64,000 nt of DNA from Bubalus kerabau (taxonomy: Eukaryota > Chordata > Mammalia > Artiodactyla > Bovidae). This document shows, piece after piece, positions 11,946 to 22,447 of this stretch. The position numbers and the translations under genes are program-made. The stretch lies in the NCBI RefSeq assembly GCF_029407905.1, contig NC_073630.1, forward strand, positions 43,177,001-43,241,000, given 5' to 3'. How positions within the stretch are numbered: position 1 is the stretch's first letter; every line of letters starts with the position of its first letter. The notes under the pieces are model-generated. The model was given only the letters and a program-made list of their open reading frames with translations. It ran no database searches and was not told the DNA's origin.

Positions 11946-12150
11946 AGGCTTCCTCGGTGACTCAGCCATAAAGAATCTGCCTGCATGCAAGTGAGGCAGG
12001 AGACATGGGTTTGATCCCTAACTGGGAAGATCCCCTGGAAGAGGAGGGCATGGCAATCCACTCCAGTATTCTTGCCTGGAGAATCCACAGAGGAACCTGG
12101 CAGGGGGTTGCAAAGGGTCAGACATGACTGAAGTGACTTAGCACGCATGT
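11946..12150 (+). mobile_element. Bov-tA SINE, plus strand
   Basis: Complete head and body. TSDs AGGAACCACCA (11935-11945) and AGGAATCACCA (12151-12161) differ by one base. The tRNA B-box region is changed (GGGTTTGATCCC). Confidence 0.94.
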
Positions 12151-12401
12151 AGGAATCACCAGCCAATCAAACTATTCCATAGCAAGTCTAAGGATGGAGG
12201 TTATTAAGAAAACAACCAGTCATTACTTAAACTTCTAAGGAAACATTTTCCTGACAATTCAATAATGCAGTGCTTAGAAAATATAGGATATTAAATATAA
12301 AGGAGACTTTATAATTTCAACAAATGGAAGATCTTTTTTAAAGAAATATGTTTTTGGAAAATAAATGAAAATGAAATATGGTTGGCTCCCTCTCACTGTT
12401 G

Positions 12402-13600
12402 TTTTTTTTTTAGTTTTATTTTTAAACTTTACAATATTGTATTGGTTTTGCCAAATATTGAAATGAATCCGCCACAGGTATACATGTGTTCCCCATCCTG
12501 AACCCTCCTCCCTCCTCCCTCCCCATACCATCCCTCTGGGTCGGCCCAGTGCACCAGCCCCAAGCATCCAGTATTGTGCATCGAACCTGGACTGGTGACT
12601 CATTTCATATATGATATTATACGTATTTCAATGCCATTCTTCCATATCATCCCACCCTCTCGCTCTCCCACAGAGTCCAAAAGACTGTTCTATACATCAG
12701 TGTCTCTTTTGCTGTCTCATATACAGGGTTCTGGTTACCATCTTTCTAAATTCCATATATATGCGTTAGTATACTGTATTCGTGTTTTTCTTTCTGGCTC
12801 CAGTTTCATCCACCTCATTAGAACTGATTCAAATGTATTCTTTTTAATGGCTGAGTAATACTCCATTGTGTATATGTACCACTACTTTCTTATCCATTCA
12901 TCTGCTGATGGACATCTAGGTTGCTTCCATGTCCTGGCTATTATAAACAGTGCTGTGATGAACATTGGGGTACACGTGTCTCTTTCAATTCTGGTTTCCT
13001 CAGTGTGTATGCCCAGCAGTGGGATTGCTGGGTCATAAGGCAGTTTTATTTCCAGTTTTTTAAGGAATCTCCACACTGTTCTCCATAGTGGCTGTACTAG
13101 TTTGCATTCCCACCAACAGTGTAAGAGGGTTCCCTTTTCTCCACACCCTCTCCAGCATTTATTGTTTGTAGACTTTTGGATCGTAGCCATTCTGACTGGT
13201 GTGAAATGGTACCTCATAGTGGTTTTGATTTGCATTTCTCTGATAATGAGTGATGTTGAGCATCTTTTCATGTGCTTGTTAGCCATCTGTATGTCTTCTT
13301 TGGAGAAATGTCTATTTAGTTCTTTGGCCCATTTTTTGATTGGGTCATTTATTTTTATGGAGTTGAGCTGTAGGAGTTGCTTGTATATTTTTGAGATTAG
13401 TTGTTTGTCAGTTGCTTCATTTGCTATTATTTTCTCCCATTCTGAAGGCTGTCTTTTCACCTTGCTTATAGTTTCCTTTGTTGTGCAGAAGCTTTTAAGT
13501 TTAATTAGGTCCCATTTGTTTATTTTTGTTTTTATTTCCAATATTCTGGGAGGTGGGTCATAGAGGATCCTGCTGTGATGTATGTCGGAGAGTAATTTTT
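12402..13600 (-). mobile_element. L1_BT 3' end, 5'-truncated, minus strand
   Basis: Starts with poly-T at 12402, followed by the ruminant L1 3'UTR and the C-terminal third of ORF2 on the minus strand. It aligns by eye with 23000-23510 and 27480-28310 of the large L1. Truncation lies near 13600. A possible imperfect TSD (TCACTGTTG / TCACTCGTTG) is seen near 12392 and 13611, not tight against the truncation point. Confidence 0.93.
12746..13600 (-). pseudogene. L1 ORF2 C-terminal fragment
   Basis: The longest uninterrupted LINE frame on this side of the window: minus-strand codons from about 13600 to 12885. The first ~12 codons of the open frame beyond 13600 are flanking DNA. It includes the C-terminal cysteine motif C-x3-C-x7-H-x4-C (residues CWRGCGEKGTLLHCWWEC). 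A TAG at 12882-12884 follows DEWIRK; the reading then continues without shift to the usual ORF2 stop at 12746-12748. Endonuclease and RT domains are absent, so it is inactive. Confidence 0.88.
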
Positions 13601-14244
13601 CCAAGATTATCACTCGTTGACAAATCCAATTCAATATTTTTCTTCAACATTACTTCTTAACTACTCACAAAATTAATTGTGCATGGCTGTCCCTCTCTCT
13701 ATGATGAACCTGAGACAAACACTTTTTCTCACAAACCAGTCAGAAGCAGCCCTGGCCTGGAGGGCTGATTATCATACACAAGTTACATCATCTGTTCATC
13801 TTGGCTGTCCCTCAGACACTCTAGATGTTTTGGAGGTGTCTCTTTGGCTAGAATTTATTGTTTCACCCATTAAGGTATTTTATTACCAGCAAGTCTGCCA
13901 CTGTATATATGGGCTCCACCCAGCCCCCCAAAAACCTTGTATGCAAAGCTTTCTTGGCTGCTAAACAAGAAGCAGGGGAAAGGATTATATCTGGCAGGAT
14001 TCTACCAGCCTGGACAAGGGGGAGCTGCCTAACTTAATTAAATATCTCTCCTTCTGGTAAGTTAAAAAAAAAAAGCTAAGATTATATAAATAACTATTTC
14101 AAAAATACATCCATGCCCTGATTTTATATTTATATCACTAGAACTCATATAGTGTGAATCAGGAAAGTTAAGGACACTTACCTGATATAAGATTAAGTGA
14201 GCATGTCTGGAGACAAGGATTACAGTGTGCAAAGCTTGATACTA
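13601..14244. other. No gene recognised
   Basis: Apparently single-copy sequence. A 95-codon plus-strand frame (13677-13964) has no recognisable family and no splice context that I can defend. Confidence 0.5.
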
Positions 14245-14415
14245 TCAGTAGTTGTGAGAATATGGGCAAGTTACTTGATTTCTCTGTTATTCTTTTTCTC
14301 TGTTTATAAAAAGGATTAATAAGAAGACATAAGACACAGGTTTGCATTAAAGATTCAATGAATTATGAAATGCATGCTGCATAAATAGGCAGTCAATAAA
14401 TGTCAGCATTTATTT
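14245..14415 (+). mobile_element. MIR SINE, plus strand
   Basis: Clear MIR core: GGGCAAGTTACTTGATTTCTC near 14263, then the 3' end CAGTCAATAAATGTCAGCATT near 14391. Confidence 0.85.
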
Positions 14416-14771
14416 CATAAATATTAATTCTGAAGGAAAGCTTAGAAGTGAAGTTGAGTCTTATTGACTCTGAAACAGGTGAGGTTGTCCTTTTCAGGAA
14501 TAACTAACTATACTTTCAGTGTGGTTCACTTTAATATAGGTAAAGCCAGAGCTCATAAATGGTATCTCCAAGAAGGCAAATAGGCAGCATCCCTTTCCTC
14601 AACAAAGTATGGAATCAATTGTGATATAAAACTAAGGAGTCTGACTCCTCATGAAAGCTAAGGTGGTAGATGCATTCCAGTCTCCCCATTCCTTAGGTAT
14701 CATTTTGGAATAACACTCAGAAGAGAAAGACTGAATCTGCAGAGCAGAATCAAAGGCCTTGATCCTGGTTC
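14416..14771. other. No gene recognised
   Basis: About 350 bp without an identifiable repeat or coding signal. Confidence 0.5.
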
Positions 14772-15385
14772 ATTCTGGCTGTTCTAACAAAAGTGAAAGA
14801 AAGTGAAATTATCTGTCATGTCTGACTCTTTGCAACCCAATGGACAAATAGCCTACCAGGTTACTCTGTTCTTGAAATTCTCCAGGCAAGTATGCTGGTG
14901 TAGATTGCCATTCCCTTCTCCAGGGGATGAATATTTTTCTTCAATATTTCTTCCCTCTCCCTTCCCTTTTCAATATTTCTTCCCTCTCCCTTCTTTCTGA
15001 CCCAGAGATCTGTAGGCAGATTTGTTACCAACAGAGCCACGAGGGGAGCTCTAACAAAAATATCATCAACTGATTGCTTAGACAACAAACTTCTATTTCT
15101 CACAGTATTGGAGGCTAATTCTAAGATCAAATTGCTGGCAGATTCAGTGTCTGTTGAGGACCTTCTTCCTGGTGCATAAATTACCCTCTTCTTGCTGTGT
15201 TCTCACATGATGGAAGGGGCAAGGGGGTTCTGTGTAGTTTCTTCATACAGGTATTAATCCTTCTCATGAGGATTCCACCCTTGTGAACCAGTTATCCTCC
15301 CCAACGTCCTGCCTACAAATACCATCATACTGAGAACTAGGTTTCAATATATGAATTTTGAGAGAAAACAAACATTCTGTCAACA
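14772..15385 (-). mobile_element. MST-type LTR (ERVL-MaLR), minus strand, split
   Basis: The reverse complement of an MST/THE1-like solo LTR: TTCTCACAGTATTGGAGGCT near 15098, GCTGGCAGATTCAGTGTCTG near 15134, TCTCACATGATGGAAGGGGC near 15203 and AGGTTTCAATATATGAATTT near 15340. The left end (14772-14792) is separated from the rest by a Bov-tA insertion, which shows the LTR is older. No coding sequence. Confidence 0.87.
14793..15049 (-). mobile_element. Bov-tA SINE with internal duplication
   Basis: Inserted in the MST LTR. TSD TCTAACAAAA is exact at 14783-14792 and 15050-15059. The body is longer than its siblings because a pyrimidine-rich block between Bov-A body and tRNA head contains a 29-bp tandem duplication (copies start at 14941 and 14970). 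Confidence 0.93.
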
Positions 15386-15387
15386 GT

Positions 15388-15562
15388 GCAAGTGAAAGTC
15401 GCTCAGTTATGTCTGACTCTTTGCGACCCCATCGCCTGTAACCTGCTAGGCTCCTCTGTCCAACAAATTCTCCAGGCAAGAATACTTAAGTGGGTTGCCA
15501 TTTCCTTCTCCAGGGGATCTTCCTGAAGCAGGGATCGGACCTGGGTCTCCGGCATTGCAGGA
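15388..15562 (-). mobile_element. Bov-tA SINE, minus strand, head truncated
   Basis: Bov-A body at left and the tRNA B-box region (GGGATCGGACCTGGG) near 15531. The outer part of the tRNA head is missing after about 15562. No TSD recognised. Confidence 0.88.
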
Positions 15563-15733
15563 GATTAATTAACTTGTAAAGAGCATGGTGAGTAAAGAGC
15601 ATTATAAGCAAGGAACATTGGAAAAAGGCTTCCAGGAGTCACACTGGGATGGTCATACAGGACCATTCAACGTGACTTTATCATAATAGTTCTACAAAGT
15701 CTCTTCTGTTTTGTAGACACCTAACTAATGATT

Positions 15734-15985
15734 CCAGTACTCTTGCCTGGAAAATCCCATGGACAGAGGAGCCTGGTAGGCTGCAGTCCATGGGGTCGCT
15801 AAGAGTCGGACACGACTGAGTGATTTCACTTTCACTTTTCACTTTCATGCATTGGAGGAGGAAATGGCAACCCACTCCAGTGTTCTTGCCTGGAGAATCC
15901 CAGGGACGGTGGGGCCTGGTGGGCTGCTGTCTATGGGGTCGCACAGAGTTGGACACGACTGAAGCGACTTAGCAGCAGCAGCAGC
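15734..15985 (+). mobile_element. Bov-A2 SINE dimer, plus strand
   Basis: Two Bov-A monomers joined by a TTCACTTTCACTTTTCACTTT linker, ending in (AGC)n. The 11-bp TSD AACTAATGATT is exact at 15723-15733 and 15986-15996. Confidence 0.96.
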
Positions 15986-16070
15986 AACTAATGATTGAGG
16001 ATGGAGAGGGAATTTTTGTAATTAAAAAATTATTAAAATAAATGTCTTATCTAATGGGTTAAAAGATATT

Positions 16071-16277
16071 GAGTGAGTGAGTAAAGTGAGTGAAAGTCAC
16101 TCAGTTGTGTCTGACTCTTTGGGACCCCATGGTCTGTCCATGGAATTCTCCAAACAAAAATACTGGAGTGGACTGCCATTCCCTTCTAAAGGGGATCTTC
16201 CAGACCCAGGGATCAAACCCAGGTCTCCTGCATTGCAGGCGGACTCTTTACTGTCTGAGCTACCAGGGAAGTCCCTG
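16071..16277 (-). mobile_element. Bov-tA SINE, minus strand
   Basis: Complete copy with (GAGT)n-like tail at left. The 9-bp TSD AAAGATATT is exact at 16062-16070 and 16278-16286. Confidence 0.94.
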
Positions 16278-16334
16278 AAAGATATTTGAAATACACTAAA
16301 TCATGCACTTCTGTATGTAAGCCTTTGACTGCTG

Positions 16335-16585
16335 ATGGAAAGCAGAGATTCTAGAGTCAGACTTGTGGGTGTGGATTCTGGCTTTGCTCATTATGAACTG
16401 TGTGACCTACATCAAACTATATAGTGAACTTACTTAAACTCTCTGGACCTCTGTTTTCACGTATATAAAATTCAGGTAATAAGATCCACCTTAAAAGATG
16501 ATGAGAAGTTTAAATAAGTAAATAGACACATTACTTATGAGAGTGTCTGTTGCCTAGTAAGTGCTCAAAGTTTATTAATAGTAAC
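16335..16585 (+). mobile_element. MIR SINE, near full length
   Basis: Contains the MIR head-like AGAGATTCTAGAGTCAGACTT near 16344, the core near 16400-16460, and the 3' end TAGTAAGTGCTCAAAG near 16556. Confidence 0.85.
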
Positions 16586-16589
16586 ATTA

Positions 16590-17084
16590 TTATTCTTAAA
16601 ATTGCCTTTTTTTCCCTTTGATCTATACAGTGAATTTCACATAGATATTCAAAAAATGTTTGATGAAGATATGAACCAAAAGACTTTACAAAATACTCAA
16701 GCATTATATTTCAAAGGCTTATTTTTATATAAATATAATGGAAGAAGTACATAGCTAGACAAATCTTTACAAATGTAGGCAATCAGTGACTTGAATTTCA
16801 TTTAGGTAGAAGGGGAAATTGCTAAATAAAAATTAAAACAAAACTCTGCAAGGAACCGTTTGAAACTTTAGAATTGATTTAATATAAAAACATATTGAGA
16901 AGCATTTAACAGAGTTTATAGTCAGAGTATTAAAATGGTGCAGTCATGATAGTCATCTCAGTTTCAGTAAGGGCTATCTTTTTATGGAAGCCTGGATTTC
17001 ATTTCGAGAAACAATTCAAATGGAATCATCATTTTTAGACTGCAAAAGTGAAAGATAAATGTAACGCAGAAGGAGGAAAACATG
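16590..17084. other. No gene recognised
   Basis: AT-rich; no named repeat or coding signal identified. Confidence 0.5.
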
Positions 17085-17310
17085 GACTGCATGCCAACCT
17101 TGTGCTGGGAACTACATTAAGCCCTTTAGATATTCAATCTTATTTAATCCTCACTACCACCCTATGAGGCAGGTGTAATTACCCTTTTATTTCTTTTCTT
17201 CCTATTTTTTTTCTTTACAGATGAGGAAATAGACGCTCAAATGATTATGTAAATTTTCAAGATGAGACAACTAGTAAGTCAAGGAGCTGGAAATGGCACT
17301 CACATTTATT
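17085..17310 (-). mobile_element. MIR SINE, minus strand
   Basis: Reverse MIR: TTTAATCCTCACTACCACCC near 17143, ACAGATGAGGAAATAGACGC near 17217 and CTAGTAAGTCAAGGAGCTGG near 17271. A T-rich expansion separates the halves (17185-17216). Confidence 0.85.
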
Positions 17311-18048
17311 TAACTACAAATATCTCACTGTTAGCAATATTGAAAGGAAGATATGAGAAGAGATAGAAAGGGAAGAATTTTACTGCAACACAAAATGAAT
17401 TTTATGCTTCAGTAAAACTGTGCTTACACATGCAATGAAATCTTACTAAACGTGGAAATGCCATGTTTAGGAGAATAAAGGAATATATATGAGAATTCAT
17501 GGGCATCTGTATATACTCTATTACGACTTTTAATGTTTCTCTATAAGAAATTTCATCAGCTGGAATTTAAAATATGAAGGCAGTTTAGAATTCCTATAAA
17601 GATTAAGGCACAATAATTTGAATTCCTCTCATTACTATGTCCTCCTTTGGACCTATCCTGCTATTACTTAAAATGAATTCAGCATCTAGATTGCTACCTG
17701 GCAAACCACAGAGCTCGTGGTTCTCTGAAGTTTGCAAGGCAGGTGAGCTCATGTTGCCAAAAATGCTTTTAAAAGAAAGAGTAAAAATAAAATGTGGCTG
17801 AATAGATTACATCAAATACATAATTTCTAGATGCAGTTATGTAAGTTGTATAAATATTTTAATAATGTGCCCTCATACTGTAAGGAGTGTGGAAGGAAAG
17901 TAGACATATTCTGTACAGCAAACTTAACCTCACATACAGCTCCCTACTCTCAACTCAATGAGCCATGTATCAAATTCTCATTGACCAGATTTTAAAACTT
18001 CGTCTTACTCTTATTATAAGCATGTGCTTTCTGATAAAAGCTATGCTG
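17311..18048. other. No gene recognised
   Basis: Single-copy-looking AT-rich DNA. No feature supported. Confidence 0.5.
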
Positions 18049-18165
18049 TTGTTGTTCAGTAGCTAAGTTATGTTTGCAAACCCATTGGTTGTAGAATGCC
18101 AGTCCTCCCTGTCCCTCACCATCTTCCAGAGGTCACCCAAGTTCATGCCCATTGAATTGGAGATG
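18049..18165 (-). mobile_element. BovB 3' tip, old, minus strand
   Basis: TTGTTGTTCAGTAGCTAAG followed by the BovB terminal text (CCTCCCTGTCCCTCACCATC near 18103). It has more differences than other copies and a deletion in the first 40 bases. Confidence 0.8.
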
Positions 18166-18229
18166 CTAGTTTCAAACTAGTTTCCTTTCAGAAAACTTGG
18201 TAGAAAAACTATATGAGGAGACTCTGGGT

Positions 18230-19025
18230 GACCATGGTGATCCCCAACTTCTAGTTGTCATACTCCTGCATAATCCCATTCTGTTGAGGAGACGCATGGC
18301 CTGTAACTTGTTTCTAACCAACAGACTCTGGCAACAGTGAGGAGATGTATGTGATTATGTGTAGGTGATTACATCCTGTAAGTTATAAACCCATTCTTCT
18401 GACACTCTGTCTTTTGCCAACTTTAAGGAGTAAGTCACCATTGGGGGAAGTCTCACATGGCTAGAAACTGATGGAGACTTCTAGCCCTCAGTCCAACCAC
18501 CTGCCAGGAACTGAATATTGCCAACAACTATGTGAGCTTGCGGAAGCAAATAATGCCCCAGTCAAGCTCAGATGACACTGCAGTCCTAGCTACCACACTG
18601 AATTCAGTTTGTGAGAACCCAAAACAGAAGACCCTTCTAAGGCAAGCTAGGATTCCTAACCCACAGAAACTGCAAGACAATAAATACATGTTGTTTGAAA
18701 CCACTAAGATTTCAGTACTATAGTTGCTAAGTCACTTCAGTCGTGTCCTACTTTGTGTGACCCCATAGACAGCAGCCCACCAGCCTCCCCCATCCCTGGG
18801 ATTCTCCAGGCAAGAATACTGGAGTAGGTTGCCATTTCCTTCTCCAATGCATGAAAGTGAAGAGTGAAAGTGAAGTTGCTCAGTCGTGTCCGACTCTTAG
18901 CAACCCCATGGACTACAGCCTACCAGGCTCCTCCATCCATGGGATTTTCCAGGCAAGAGTACTGGAGTGAGGTGCCATTGCCTTCTCTGCAGTACTATAG
19001 TTATGCAACAATAAACACCTAACGG
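18230..19025 (+). mobile_element. ERVL-MaLR LTR (old MLT1 type), split by a SINE
   Basis: Resembles old MLT1 LTRs: AGATGACACTGCAGTCCTAGCT near 18570, CTAACCCACAGAAACTGCAAGA near 18657, AATAAA at 18681-18686 and an end resuming at 18990-19025 after the Bov-A2. The 63-codon plus frame inside it is accidental. Exact subfamily and left boundary are uncertain. Confidence 0.72.
18726..18989 (-). mobile_element. Bov-A2 SINE dimer, minus strand
   Basis: Two monomers in the 3' end of the MLT1-type LTR. The 13-bp TSD CAGTACTATAGTT is exact at 18713-18725 and 18990-19002. Confidence 0.96.
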
Positions 19026-19299
19026 AAATTGCATATGTATATGCTCTGATTTAAGACTTTTGCTCAACAGCTATTTATTAAGTATCTACTGCATGCCAAG
19101 ATTAATCTTAGGGTAAGCATATGGGTACTGGTGTCCAGGATGTTTATTCTTTTGAAAATGACCAAATGCGTAAGGAGCAATGTACAATATATATGTCACA
19201 AGATTATAATGGGAAACAAATGAGGCAATGTGTATGAAAACACTTATCTATTATATGTGAGGCCCTTAGGTATCCCTGACATATAATGTATTTTTAAAG
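19026..19299. other. No gene; faint ancient repeat
   Basis: TATTTATTAAGTATCTACTG near 19070 resembles a common ancient mammalian repeat end, but I cannot name it. Nothing else is supported. Confidence 0.4.
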
Positions 19300-19489
19300 A
19301 TTTTTTAATGTAAATCAATTTCAAAGGTTTTATTGAATTTGTTACAATATTGCTTCTGTTTTATCTTTTGGCTTTTTGGTCACAAGGCATGAGGGATCTT
19401 AGCTCCCTGATGAGGGGTTGAATCTGCAGCCCCTGCATTGGAAGGTGAAGTGTTAACCACTAGATCTCCAGGGAAGCCCTACTATTAAT
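19300..19489 (-). mobile_element. CHR-type tRNA SINE, minus strand
   Basis: GGCATGAGGGATCTTAGCTC near 19386, CCCCTGCATTGGAAGGTGAA near 19431 and AACCACTAGATCTCCAGGGAAGCCC near 19454 match the reverse of the cetartiodactyl CHR SINE, which is older than the Bov-tA copies. The T-rich left end is its tail. Confidence 0.82.
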
Positions 19490-19691
19490 ATACTTAAAGA
19501 ACAATCTGGGGGGCTTAACATTAAATACTGTGGCTGTAATGTCTCTAGGCAAAGAGCTCAGAGGGAGACTATCAACATTTTTGGAGATGTAAAAGGTCTG
19601 AGTGGATTTTGCCAGGGGGAAAAAATAATAGCTGTGTGATATTAGGTGTATCTGGTAAATCTAGAATTATAGAGGTTTTACATTTGAATAA

Positions 19692-19895
19692 TCCCCCCAA
19701 GTGGCTCAGTGGTGAAGAATCTGCTTGTCGACGCAGGAGACGCGGGTTCATGGGTTGGGAAGATCCCCTGGAGGAGGAAATGGCAACCCCCTCCACCCCC
19801 CAGTATTCTTGCCTGGAAAATTCCATGGACAGAGGAGCCTAATGAGCTACAGTTCATAGAGTTGCAAAGAGTTGAACATGACTGAGCACACACAG
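19692..19895 (+). mobile_element. Bov-tA SINE, plus strand, degraded
   Basis: Head A-box segment CAAGTGGCTCAGTGGTGAAG near 19699; the B box is damaged (GGGTTCATGGGTTGGG). A C-rich block (about 19783-19800) expands the centre. No clear TSD. Confidence 0.9.
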
Positions 19896-20165
19896 GTATG
19901 CACAAGGAAGAGATTAAGTAACAATAATTATAAAAATACAGATTTTATATGATGAAGGAGAAAAGCTAAGTACTTGTTTTTTCAGTTGCCCAAAGGACTA
20001 GATTTTAAGCCAAAAGTAACTCTACTAATTAAGACAAGCCTAGTACTCGAGTTATTGCAATTGACAGTTATTTATTGTCTTCAAAAATTTGCCAAAATAA
20101 GCATTTAACCACACTAGAAAATATTTAGTTAAGAACAATGTCATCTGACCTAAAACAATGGAGTT
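19896..20165. other. No gene recognised
   Basis: AT-rich; nothing identified. Confidence 0.5.
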
Positions 20166-20460
20166 ATGAATTGTGTTTGAAATTTCAGTTCTGACATTCA
20201 TCAGTAGTTGTTACCAGATACATTTGTGCTTAGGAAATCTATTGCCAATTCATTAATTATTGTTAGCTATTCCCAGTTGTGCTTGCGAGATCTATTCCTA
20301 ATGCATAGTTATTACTGGTTGTGCCTAATTATGCTCAGGAAGTCCATTGCCAATTTATTGGTTATCATGAATTATGTTTGAAATTTCAGCTGTAGCGTTC
20401 TGCTGTAGCTGCTACCAGATACAATTATTTTTGGGAAATCTGTTGCCAAGTAAATCTTAA
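20166..20460. repeat. Degenerate tandem repeat (~52-bp unit, ~201-bp higher order)
   Basis: A block around GAAATTTCAG is repeated with a 201-base offset (TGAATTGTGTTTGAAATTTC at 20167 and TGAATTATGTTTGAAATTTC at 20368). Within it, related units centred on GGAAATCTATTGCCAAT recur at about 20226, 20279, 20331 and 20428. Identity between units is moderate. I cannot assign it to any known ruminant repeat. Confidence 0.7.
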
Positions 20461-20965
20461 CTCACAGTACTACATTTTAATGACTTTCACTTTGCTTATC
20501 TGGAATAGTCAATTTAGCCAATTAACAAATGCTTATAAGTAACAAAATATTATATAAAATAGAGCATGATTTATAGCCATGAATTTGCTATTTAAAGCAA
20601 CCATGCAAATTATCATAGAGACATAAGCTTCAATGAAGTTATACCTGTCCAAGAGAAATCAGGAAGGATTAAAACATAATATCATTCAAAAGTAAAAGCA
20701 AACAAAAATCTTATTACTAGAATAATCATGTAATTTATGATGCACACTGGGATATTTATGGAGATGAAAAAGTCAGCATCCAGATAAAATCCTGAATGAA
20801 CTGATAGAAATCATGACAGTCTCAAGCCTACTGGGATACAGTCACCTTTCTTACTGTTCAGGATTAATGATTATTGTTATTAATCCCATTGTTAGCCCAA
20901 AATTTTTTGTTTATATGAGATTGCCTCATAGACATACCAGTGGTTGTTTTGAAGGGCAGTGAGGG
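20461..20965. other. No gene recognised
   Basis: AT-rich; nothing identified. Confidence 0.5.
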
Positions 20966-21188
20966 ACTTTCATGATGGCTCAGTGGTTAAGGAATCAGCC
21001 TACAATGCAGGAGATATAAGAGATGCAGGTTCGATCCTGAATGGGGAAGATACCTTGGAGGAGTAAACGGCAATCTACTCCAGGATTCTTGCCTGGAAAA
21101 TCCAATGGACAGAGGAGCCTGGTGGGCTACAGTCCAAAGAATTGGATGTGACTGAGCATGAGGACAAGACAAGACAAGGCATGGACAT
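20966..21188 (+). mobile_element. Bov-tA SINE with well-kept Pol III boxes
   Basis: The head keeps an A-box match TGGCTCAGTGG (20976-20986) and a B-box match GGTTCGATCC (21029-21038). The tail is ACAAG repeats. Possible short TSD GTGAGGG at 20959-20965 and 21189-21195. The body has several changes. Confidence 0.92.
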
Positions 21189-21195
21189 GTGAGGG

Positions 21196-21532
21196 TTAGA
21201 GTTTTTCTAGATTATTGATATTAATGATAATAACACTATGTATTTTAGATATTTATAGGGAATAGTTTTAAAGACTACTCCCCGTGAATTTATTACATAT
21301 GATAATAGCTCTATGGCCTGAATTATGATTCATTCAGTGAATACATATGGAGTATCTTCTGTGTGACAGGCCCCGCTGTAGTTGCTGGGCATACATTGAG
21401 TAACAAGATAGATGAGGCACCTACACTCTGAAATTGATATTCTAATGAAAAATTAGAAAACTATTTCACTAGAGTAAAGCTAGACAATTAACATCAATTT
21501 TGAAACACCCACCCAAGACTTACTACTGCCCT
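21196..21532. other. No gene; faint ancient repeat
   Basis: 21327-21450 has the general form of an old mammalian repeat (a degraded TGTGTGACAGGCCC-type segment near 21360), but it is too diverged to name. Confidence 0.4.
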
Positions 21533-21543
21533 ATGCTTTCCAA

Positions 21544-21800
21544 TGGCAACCCACTCCAGTACCCTTGCCTGGAAAATCCCATGGACAGAGGAGCCTGGTA
21601 GGCTGCAGTCCATGGGGTCGCTAAGAGTCGGGCACGACTGAGCAACTTCACTTTCACTTTTCACTTTCATGATTGGAGAGGGAAATGTCAACCCACTCCA
21701 ATGTTCTTGCCTGGAGAATCCCAGGGACAGAGGAGCCTGGTGGGCTGCCGTCTATGGGGTCGCACAGAGTCGGACACGAGTGAAGTGACTTAGCAGCAGC
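21544..21800 (+). mobile_element. Bov-A2 SINE dimer, plus strand
   Basis: The 11-bp TSD ATGCTTTCCAA is exact at 21533-21543 and 21801-21811. Ends with a short (AGC) run. Confidence 0.96.
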
Positions 21801-21811
21801 ATGCTTTCCAA

Positions 21812-22146
21812 CTGAGCTAAACAACAGGTCATTTTGCCAGTTATTATTGCCACTTTAGAGATGAACCAATCCTCAAATTCATAATGAAGTAGAGCTGTGA
21901 CTTGAGTCAGTAGCACAATGAATAAATGAGAATGTGTTAAATTGAAACCAAGCTGAAAGGTGTTTTAGATACTGTGACAGCTGATTACAAAATCTATATT
22001 TTTATTTTTATCCATGGACACAGAGAAACTATGAATCCAGCCTCTATTTCAATTAGATTTGATCAGGTGAAATGATACTGAAACATATGTAAGTAGTAGT
22101 GCTGGATGGTACTTTCAGAGCTGGACCATAAAAATGCCGGTTGTGG
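21812..22146. other. No gene recognised
   Basis: About 330 bp without identifiable content. Confidence 0.5.
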
Positions 22147-22157
22147 GGAAACTTTGC

Positions 22158-22436
22158 TGCTGCTGCTGCTGCTGCTAAGTCACTTCAGTCGTGTCCGACT
22201 CTGTGCGACTCCATAGATGGCAGCCCACCAGGCTCCTCTGTTCCTGGGATTCTCCATGCAAGAACACTGGAGTGGGTTGCCATTTCCTTCTCCAATGCAT
22301 GAAAGTGAAAAGAAAAAGTGAAGTTTCTCAGTCATGCCCAACCTTTTGAGACCCCATGGACCATAGCCTACCAGGCTCCTCTGTCCATGGGATTCTCCAG
22401 GTAAGAGTACTGGAGTGGGCTGCCATTGCCTTCTCC
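22158..22436 (-). mobile_element. Bov-A2 SINE dimer, minus strand
   Basis: Begins with a (CTG)n run, which is the reverse of the Bov-A2 (AGC)n tail. TSDs GGAAACTTTGC (22147-22157) and GGAACTTTTGC (22437-22447) differ at two positions. Confidence 0.94.
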
Positions 22437-22447
22437 GGAACTTTTGC

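Noticed and set aside
12882..13634. A 250-codon open frame that could be taken for a gene
   Set aside because: It is the C-terminus of L1 ORF2, with the L1 cysteine motif; the first dozen codons are flanking DNA.
20166..20460. CRISPR-like array
   Set aside because: The repeats are degenerate, units are contiguous without unique spacers, and the DNA is mammalian.
20966..21040. tRNA-like segments as possible tRNA genes
   Set aside because: The A and B boxes belong to Bov-tA SINE heads; no cloverleaf with anticodon stem and acceptor pairing is supported.
22155..22175. (CTG)n runs as possible expandable triplet repeats (also near 36212)
   Set aside because: They are the normal (AGC)n tails of Bov-A2 SINEs, short here.
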